Assembly (NCBI GenBank): GCA_947359465.1
Contig: OX375874.1
Location: 91,515,672-91,579,671, forward strand
Direction: 5' to 3'
Origin: Metellina segmentata
Lineage: Eukaryota; Arthropoda; Arachnida; Araneae; Tetragnathidae
DNA length: 64,000 nt
Every line of letters starts with the position of its first letter. The stretch's first letter is position 1. The notes beneath the pieces were generated by a model, which was not told the DNA's origin, made no database searches, and saw nothing but the letters and a program-made list of their open reading frames with translations. The translations under genes and the position numbers were made by a program. Positions 55,210-64,000 of the stretch are shown here, in pieces.

Positions 55210-58200
55210 AAGGTACTGTTTGACAATCAAGTTCAAATAGAAATTCTGATATCGCACTTTACTTCATTTAGGGGTTGGATACTTTCATTTACAATTCGTG
55301 AATGTTTGTAGAATGTCAAATCCCCATTTTACTGGCTGCCTGCGCCTAAATATTAAAGGGGGTACTTTTCACAACTAGCTTGGACCATTCATACTCACTT
55401 GAATTCAATAACATTCAATCCAATTTTATTGCCTTCCTAATTACATTTTTTTCTCACTTATATGTATATTTTTTTAAGATTCATCTATGATACATCGGAA
55501 ATGTGTAAAAACACCCATTTTTCTTGCAAATAAAAATATGAAAAGTAAAAGTGGCCAAAAAGCACGTGGTGTTCCTAAGTGGTCACTCTCGCAAGTACTG
55601 AGCACATCCGAATATTCTTATCTTTGGTGATCGAATGAGAACGGGATTATTGACCATAATATGGCCGTTGGCAGACGTTTGACCATAAATACCTAAAAAG
55701 AAAGTGAGGAATATTTTAAGGCTGTAGGGATAGCTACGAAAATGGTTAGAAATATACTTGTATGTAAGAGGGAGCAAAAAGAAAAGTTATACATATTTAA
55801 GTAAACTATCGAATTCTAAAAATTTCATCGAAACTTTACTACTTCTAAATAAGAGTAAATTCCTGCTCCCTGTTGGATTCCTGGTCGTGGAGGGCATAAA
55901 CGTTGTTAATCAGAACAACAGAGGAAAAACATGCCTTTATTTGTTGTACTACAACAATTTATTTATAGTATAGTAGTGTGTGTGTGTGTGTGTGGAGACA
56001 ATGCTCTTAGAAAGAATGAAATTTAAACAGTCGAATCGACAACAGTTGAGAGAACAATAAAGGAATACAATGGATCTAATCAAATGGCAACCAACAATTG
56101 AAATCTTTTGAATTGCAAAAGACTGAAATCTATTGATCGGTATAATAACAATCGAACAAGAATGGGAGGATCTGATAACAATGGAATCTTCTCTTATTCT
56201 TCCCCCATAACAATACCTTTGAACTGATTTTACAAAAGAGGGATAGTTTTTTCCATAAAACAAAGTGCTCTAACAGTCATTTAAATTAATAATACCTCCT
56301 AGCATTTTAGCTGTGTTTATCGATCTCTCTTCTCGTTGCATTCGACGGCTACGCCAACCGGGTACCCGAAAACTGTACAAGGTAATGATTGACAATCAAG
56401 TTATATAGATGTTCTGATATCGCACTTTACTTCATTTAGGGGTTGGATACTTTCATTTACAATTTGTGAATGCTTGTAGAATGTCAAATCCCCATTTTAC
56501 TGGCTGCCTGCGCCTAAATATCAAAGGGACGTACTTTTCACAACTATCTCGGACCTTTCATACTCACTTGAATTCAGTAACATTCCATCCAACTTTATTG
56601 CCTTACTAATTACATTTTTTTTCTCACTTATATGTATATTTTGCTAGGATTCATCTATCATAAAGCGGAAATGTGTAAAAACACCCATTTTTCTTGCAAA
56701 TAAAAACATAAAAAGTAAAATTGGCCAAAGCACGTGGTGTTCCTAAGTGATCAGTCTGCAAATACTGAGCACATCCGAATATTCTTATCTTTGGTGATCG
56801 AATGAGAACGGGATTATTGACCATAATATGGCCGTTGGCAGACGTTTGACCATAAATACCTGAAAAGAAAGTGAGGAATATTTTAAGGCTGTAGGGATAG
56901 CTACGAAAATGGTTAGAAATATACTTGTATGTAAGAGGGAGCATAAAAAAAAGTTATACATATTTAAGTAAACTATCGAATTCTTCAAATTTTATCGAAA
57001 CTTTACTACCTCTAAATACGATTAAATTCCTGCTCCCTGTTGGATTCCTGGTCGTGGAGGGCATAAACGTTGTTAATCAGAACAACAGAGGAAAAACATG
57101 CATTTATTGGTTGTACTACAACAAATTATTTATAGTATAGTAGTGGAGACAATGCTCTTAGAAAGAATGAAATTTAAACAGTCGATTCGATAACAGTTGC
57201 TAGAACAATAATGGAATACAATTGAACCATTCAAATGGCAACCAACAATTGAAATCTTTTGAATTGCAAAAGACTGAAATCTATTAATCGGTATAATAAC
57301 AATCGAACAAGAATGGGAGGATCTGATAACAATGGAATCTTCTCTTATTCTTCCCCCATAACAATAACTTTGAACTGATTTTACAAAAGAGGGATAGTTG
57401 TTTCCATAAAACAAAGTGCTCTAACAGTCATTTAAATTAATAATACCCACAAGCATGTTAGCTGTGTTTATCGTTCTCTCTTCTCGTTGCATTCGACGGC
57501 TACGCCAACCGGGTACCCGAAAACTATACAAGGTAATGTTTGACAATCAAGTTCAAATAGATGTTCTGATATCGCACTTTACTTCATTTAAGGGTTGGAT
57601 ACTTTCATTTACAGTTGGTGAATGCTTGTAAAATGTCAAATCCCCATTTTACTGGCTGCCTGCGCCTAAATATCAAAGGGGGTACTTTTCACAACTAGCT
57701 TGGACCATTCATACTCACTTGAATTCAATAACATTCCATCCAACTTTATTGCTTTCCTAATTACATTTTTTTCTCACTTATATGTATATTTTGCTAGGAT
57801 TAATCTATGATAAATCGGAAATGTGTAAAAACACCCATTTTCTTGCAAATAAAAATATACAAAGTAAAAAAGGCCAAAAAAAGCACGTGGTGTTCCTAAG
57901 TGGTCAATCTCGCAAGTACTGAGCACATCCGAATGTTCTTATCTTTGGTGATCGAATGAGAAGGGGATTATTGACCATAATATGGCCGTTGGCAGACGTT
58001 TGACCATAAATACCTAAAAAAAAAGTGACGAATATTTAAAGGCAGTAGGGATTGCTTCGAAAATGGTTAGAAATATACTTGTATGTAAGAGAAAGCATAA
58101 AGAAAAGTTATACATATTTAAGTAACTATCGAATTCTTCCAATTTTATCGAAACTTTACTACCTCTAAATACGAGTAAATTCCTGCTCCCTGTTGGATTC

Positions 58201-60434
58201 TTGGTCGTGGAGGGCATAAACGTTGTTAATCAGAACAACAGATGAAAAACATGCATTTATTGGTTGTACTACAACAATTTATTTATAGTATAGTAGTGTA
58301 GACAATGCTCTTAGAAAGAATGACATTTAAACAGTCGATTCGATAACAGTTGAGAGAACAATAATGGAATACAATGGAACCATTCTAATGGCAACCAACA
58401 ATTCAAATCTTTTGAATTGCAAAAGAATGAAATCTATTGATCGTTATAATAACATCGAACAAGAATAGGAGGATCCGATAACAATTGAATCTTTTCTTAT
58501 TCTTCCCCCATAGCAATACCTTTGAACTGATTTTACAAAAGAGGAATAGTTGTTTCTATAGAACAAAGTGCTTTAACAGTCATTTAAATTAATAATACCC
58601 CCAAGCATGTTAGCTGTGTTTATCGTTCTCTCTACTCGTTGCATTCGACGGCTACGCCAACCGGGTACCCGTAAACTGTACAAGGTAATGTTTGACAATG
58701 AAGTTCAAATAGATGTTCTGATATCTCACTTTACTTCATTTAGGGGATGGATACTTTCATTTACAATTTGTGAATGCTTGTACAAATCCCCATTTTACTG
58801 GCTGCCTGCGCCTATATATTAAAGGGGGTATTTTTCACAACTAGCTTGGACCATTCATACTCACTTGAATTCAATAACATTCCATCCAACTTTATTGCCT
58901 TCCTAATTACATTTTTTTCTCACTTATATGTATATTTTTTAAAGATTCATCTATAATACATCGGAAATGTGTAAAAACACCCATTTTTCTTGCAATTAAA
59001 AATATAAAAAGTAAAAGTGGCCAAAAAGCACGTGGTGTTCCTAAGTGGTCACTCTCGCAAGTACTGAGCACATCCGAATATTCTCATCTTTGGTGATCGA
59101 ATGAGAACGGGATTATTGACCATAATATGGCCGTTGGCAGACGTTTGATCATAAATGCCTAAAAAAAAGCGACGAATATTTAAAGGCAGTAGGGATTGCT
59201 TCGAAAATGGTTAGAAATATACTTGTATGTAAGAGGGAGCATAAAGAAAAAAAGTTATACATATTTAAGTAAACTATCGAATTCTTCAAATTTTATCGAA
59301 ACTTTACTACCTCTAAATACGAGTAAATTCCTTCTACCTGTTGGATTCCTGGTCGTGGAGGGCATAAACGTTGTTAATCAGAACAACAAAGGAAAAACAT
59401 GCCTTTATTTGTGGTACTACAACAATTTATTTATAGTATAGTAGTGTGTGTGTGTGTGTGGAGACAATGCTCTTAGAAAGAATGAAATTTAAACAGTCGA
59501 TTCGACAACAATTGAGAGAACAATAATGGAATACAATTGAACCATTCAAATGGCAACCAACAATTGAAATCTTTTGAATTGCAAAAGACTGAAATCTATT
59601 AATCGGTATAATAACAATCGAACAAGAATGGGAGGATCTGATAACAATGGAATCTTCTCTTATTCTTCCCCCATAACAATACCTTTGAACTGATTTTACA
59701 AAAGAGGGATAGTTGTTTCCATAAAACAAGGTGCTCTAACAATCATTTAAATTAATAATACCCCGAAGCATGTTAGCTGTGTTTATCGTTCTCTCTTCTC
59801 GTTGCATTCGACGGCTACGCCAACTGGGTACCCGAAAACTGTACAAGGTAATGTTTGACAATCAAGTTCAAATAGATGTTCTGATATCGCACTTTACTTC
59901 ATTTAGGGGTTGGATACTTTCATTTACAATACGTGAATGCTTGTAGAATGTCAAATCCCCATTTTACTGGCTGCCTGCGCCTAAATATTAAAGGGGGTAC
60001 TTTTCACAACTATCTTGGACCATTCATACTCATGTGAATTCAATAACATTCCATCCAACTTTATTGCTTTCCTAATTACATTTTTTTCTCACTTATATGT
60101 ATATTTTGCTAGGATTCATCTATGATACATCGGAAATGTGTAAAAACACCCATTTTTCTTGCAAATAAAAATATAAAAAGTAAAAGTGGCCAAAAAGCAC
60201 GTGGTGTTCCTAAGTGTTCACTCTCGCAAGTACTGAGCACATCCGAATGTGCTTATCTTTGGTGATCGAATGAGAACGGGATTATTGGCCATAATATGGC
60301 TGTTGGCAGACTTTTGATCATAAATGCCTAAAAAAAAAGCGACGAATATTTAAAGGCAGTAGGGATTGCTTCGAAAATGGTTAGAAATATACTTGTATGT
60401 AAGAGGGAGCATAAAGAAAAAAGTTATACATATT

Positions 60435-63400
60435 AAAGTAAACTATCGAATTCTTCAAATTTTATCGAAACTTTACTACCTCTAAATACGATTAAATTCC
60501 TGCTCCCTGTTGGATTCCTGGTCGTGGAGGGCATAAACGTTGTTAATCAGAACAACAGAGGAAAAACATGCATTTATTGGTTGTACTACAACAAATTATT
60601 TATAGTATAGTAGTGGAGACAATGCTCTTAGAAAGAATGAAATTTAAACAGTCGATTCGATAACAGTTGAGAGAACAATAATGGAATACAATTGAACCAT
60701 TCTAATGGCAACCAACAATTCAAATCTTTTGAATTGCAAAAGAATGAAATCTATTGATCGGTATAATAACATCGAACAAGAATAGGAGGATCCGATAACA
60801 ATTGAATCTTTTCTTATTGTTCCCCCATAACAATACCTTTGAACTGATTTTATAAAAGAGGGATAGTTGTTTCTATAGAACAAAGTGCTCTAACAGTCAT
60901 TTAAATTAATAATACCCCCAAGCATGTTAGCTGTGTTTATCGTTCTCTCTACTCGTTGCATTCGACGGCTACGCCAACCGGGCACCCGTAAACTGTACAA
61001 GGTAATGTTTGACAATGAAGTTCAAATAGATGTTCTGATATCTAAATTACTTCATTTAGGGGATGGATACTTTCATTTACAATTTGTGAATGCTTGTACA
61101 AATCCCCATTTTACTGGCTGCCTGCGCCTATATATTAAAGAGGGTATTTTTCACAACTAGCTTGGACCATTCATACTCACTTGAATTCAATAACATTCCA
61201 TCCAACTTTATTGCCTTCCTAATTACATTTTTTTCTCACTTATATGTATATTTTTTAAAGATTCATCTATAATACATCGGAAATGTGTAAAAACACCCAT
61301 TTTTCTTGCAAATAAAAATATAAAAAGTGAAAGTGGCCAAAAAGCACGTGGTGTTCCTAAGTGGTCACTCTCGCAAGTACTGAGCACATCCGAATATTCT
61401 TATCTTTGGTGATCGAATGAGAACGGGATTATTGACCATAATATGGCCGTTGGCAGACGTTTGACCATAAATACCTGAAAAGAAAGTGAGGAATCTTTTA
61501 AGGCTGTAGGGATAGCTACGAAAATGGTTAGAAATATACTTGTATGTAAGAGGGAGCATAAAAAAAAGTTATACATATTTAAGTAAACTATCGAATTCTT
61601 CAAATTTTATCGAAACTTTACTACCTCTAAATACGATTAAATTCCTGCTCCCTGTTGGATTCCTGGTCGTGGAGGGCATAAACGTTGTAAATCAGAACAA
61701 CAGAGGAAAAACATGCATTTATTGGTTGTACTACAACAAATTATTTATAGTATAGTAGAGGAGACAATGCTCTTAGAAAGAATGAAATTTAAACAGTCGA
61801 TTCGATAACAGTTGAGAGAACAATAATGGAATACAATTGAACCATTCAAATGGCAACCAACAATTGAAATCTTTTGAATTGCAAAAGACTGAAATCTATT
61901 AATCGGTATAATAACAATCGAACAAGAATGGGAGGATCTGATAACAATGGAATCTTCTCTTATTCTTCCCCCATAACAATACCTTTGAACTGATTTTACA
62001 AAAGAGGGATAGTTGTTTCCATAAAACAAGGTGCTCTAACAATCATTTAAATTAATAATACCCCGAAGCATGTTAGCTGTGTTTATCGTTCTCTCTTCTC
62101 GTTGCATTCGACGGCTACGCCAACTGGGTACCCGAAAACTGTACAAGGTAATGTTTGACAATCAAGTTCAAATAGATGTTCTGATATCGCACTTTACTTC
62201 ATTTAGGGGTTGGATACTTTCATTTACAATACGTGAATGCTTGTAGAATGTCAAATCCCCATTTTACTGGCTGCCTGCGCCTAAATATTAAAGGGGGTAC
62301 TTTTCACAACTATCTTGGACCATTCATACTCATTTGAATTCAATAACATTCCATCCAACTTTATTGCTTTCCTAATTACATTTTTTTCTCACTTATATGT
62401 ATATTTTGGTAGGATTCATCTATGATACATCGGAAATGTGTAAAAACACCCATTTTTCTTGCAAATAAAAATATAAAAAGTAAAAGTGGCCAAAAAGCAC
62501 GTGGTGTTCCTAAGTGTTCACTCTCGCAAGTACTGAGCACATCCGAATGTGCTTATCTTTGGTGATCGAATGAGAACGGGATTATTGGCCATAATATGGC
62601 CGTTGGCAGACTTTTGATCATAAATGCCTAAAAAAAAGCGACGAATATTTAAAGGCAGTAGGGATTGCTTCGAAAATGGTTAGAAATATACTTGTATGTA
62701 AGAGGGAGCATAAAGAAAAAAAGTTATACATATTTAAGTAAACTATCGAATTCTTCAAATTTTATCGAAACTTTACTACCTCTAAATACGATTAAATTCC
62801 TGCTCCCTGTTGGATTCCTGGTCGTGGAGGGCATAAACGTTGTTAATCAGAACAACAGAGGAAAAACATGCATTTATTGGTTGTACTACAACAAATTATT
62901 TATAGTATAGTAGTGGAGACAATGCTCTTAGAAAGAATGAAATTTAAACAGTCGATTCGATAACAGTTGAGAGAACAATAATGGAATACAATTGAACCAT
63001 TCTAATGGCAACCAACAATTCAAATCTTTTGAATTGCAAAAGAATGAAATCTATTGATCGGTATAATAACATCGAACAAGAATAGGAGGATCCGATAACA
63101 ATTGAATCTTTTCTTATTGTTCCCCCATAACAATACCTTTGAACTGATTTTATAAAAGAGGGATAGTTGTTTCTATAGAACAAAGTGCTCTAACAGTCAT
63201 TTAAATTAATAATACCCCCAAGCATGTTAGCTGTGTTTATCGTTCTCTCTACTCGTTGCATTCGACGGCTACGCCAACCGGGTACCCGTAAACTGTACAA
63301 GGTAATGTTTGACAATCAAGTTCAAATAGATGTTCTGATATCGCACTTTACTTCATTTAGGGGATGGATACTTTCATTTACAATTTGTGAATGCTTGTAC

Positions 63401-64000
63401 AAATCCCCATTTTACTGACTGCCTGCGCCCATATATTAAAGGGGGTACTTTTCACAACTAGCTTGGACCATTCATACTCACTTGAATTCAATAACATTCC
63501 ATCCAACTTTATTGCCTTCCTAATTACATTTTTTTCTCACTTATATGTATATTTTTTAAAGATTCATCTATAATACATCGGAAATGTGTAAAAACACCCA
63601 TTTTTCTTGCAAATAAAAATATAAAAAGTAAAAGTGGCCAAAAAGCACGTGGTGTTCCTAAGTGGTCACTCTCGCAAGTACTGAGCACATCCGAATATTC
63701 TTATCTTTGGTGATCGAATGAGAACGGGATTATTGAAAATAATATGGCCGTTGGCAGACGTTTGACCATAAATACCTGAAAAGAAAGTGAGGAATATTTT
63801 AAGGCTGTAGGGATAGCTACGAAAATGGTTAGAAATATACTTGTATGTAAGAGGGAGCATAAAAAAAAGTTATACATATTTAAGTAAACTATCGAATTCT
63901 TCAAATTTTATCGAAACTTTACTACCTCTAAATACGATTAAATTCCTGCTCCCTGTTGGATTCCTGGTCGTGGAGGGCATAAACGTTGTAAATCAGAACA
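60435..64000. repeat. Higher-order dimer (~2300 bp) within the array
   Basis: Variants recur at a distance of exactly 2300-2301 bases: 59821 and 62121 (caactgggta), 60644 and 62944, 60924 and 63224, 61365 and 63666. Adjacent monomers differ more than these pairs do. The near-identity of the pairs points to recent amplification of a dimer. Confidence 0.88.

Larger units (their letters stand above)
48994..64000. repeat. Tandem array of ~1.15-kb monomers (satellite-like), runs off the window
   Basis: Counting from the motif taagtaaactatcgaattc, monomers start at 48994, 55798, 56965, 58119, 59266, 60435, 61580, 62735 and 63881, with lengths 1145-1169 bp. The first is split by the LINE insertion (583 bp before, 575 bp after). 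Each contains a variable TG microsatellite, a GC-richer block ending ggtacccgaaaactgtacaa, and a conserved block gatcgaatgagaacgggatt. Distal monomers alternate in a ~2300-bp higher-order pattern. Monomers carry small frames on both strands, but none is long or clearly a gene. Confidence 0.93.

Noticed and set aside
48994..64000. CRISPR-like or rDNA-like array
   Set aside because: Units are ~1.15 kb with no short repeat/spacer structure and no rRNA or histone sequence.

Overview
This is AT-rich, intron-rich animal nuclear DNA, with no bacterial-style operons. The mix of tRNA-derived SINEs, Tc1/mariner, hAT, TTAA-type DNA transposons, a Ty3/Gypsy-like element and an I-clade LINE suggests an arthropod. 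A spider or other arachnid is my best guess, but that is inference from repeat style and not proof.

Positions 1-25 kb hold two real, apparently intact host genes, head to head. SLC39A9 (ZIP9 zinc transporter, minus strand, 3410-9852) has seven coding exons that join in phase to 307 codons, the length of the human protein. PICK1 (PDZ plus BAR scaffold, plus strand, 10500-24726) has ten coding exons that join in phase to 436 codons. A second possible PICK1 first exon, in the same phase, lies at 12629-12717. The start codons are about 0.65 kb apart, so they probably share a divergent promoter region. Their introns hold SINEs, foldback elements, one complete but dead Tc1-like copy and a short perfect hairpin.

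Positions 25-39 kb are repeats: a hAT element with intact ends (25054-28263) carrying a 66-bp minisatellite and a decayed transposase; a ~2.9-kb foldback palindrome (28570-31517) broken by a SINE; fragments of two more Tc1/mariner-type transposases; a SINE inside a SINE; and two Tc1-like elements with recognisable ends (34897-36394 and 36834-38599).

Positions 39-47.7 kb are a nest. A Tc1-like element (38965-47685, same family as the one in the PICK1 intron) was hit by a young LTR retrotransposon (39409-44095, LTRs differing at one base) and, 64 bp away, by a 3.1-kb DNA transposon with 16-bp inverted repeats and TTAA target duplication (44164-47295). Each insertion has exact ends and target duplications.

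From 48994 to the window end is a tandem array of ~1.15-kb monomers, organised distally as a ~2.3-kb dimer. It is interrupted by a nearly full-length but broken I-clade LINE (49577-55209). All mobile-element genes seen here carry stops, frameshifts or lost catalytic residues; only SLC39A9 and PICK1 look functional.
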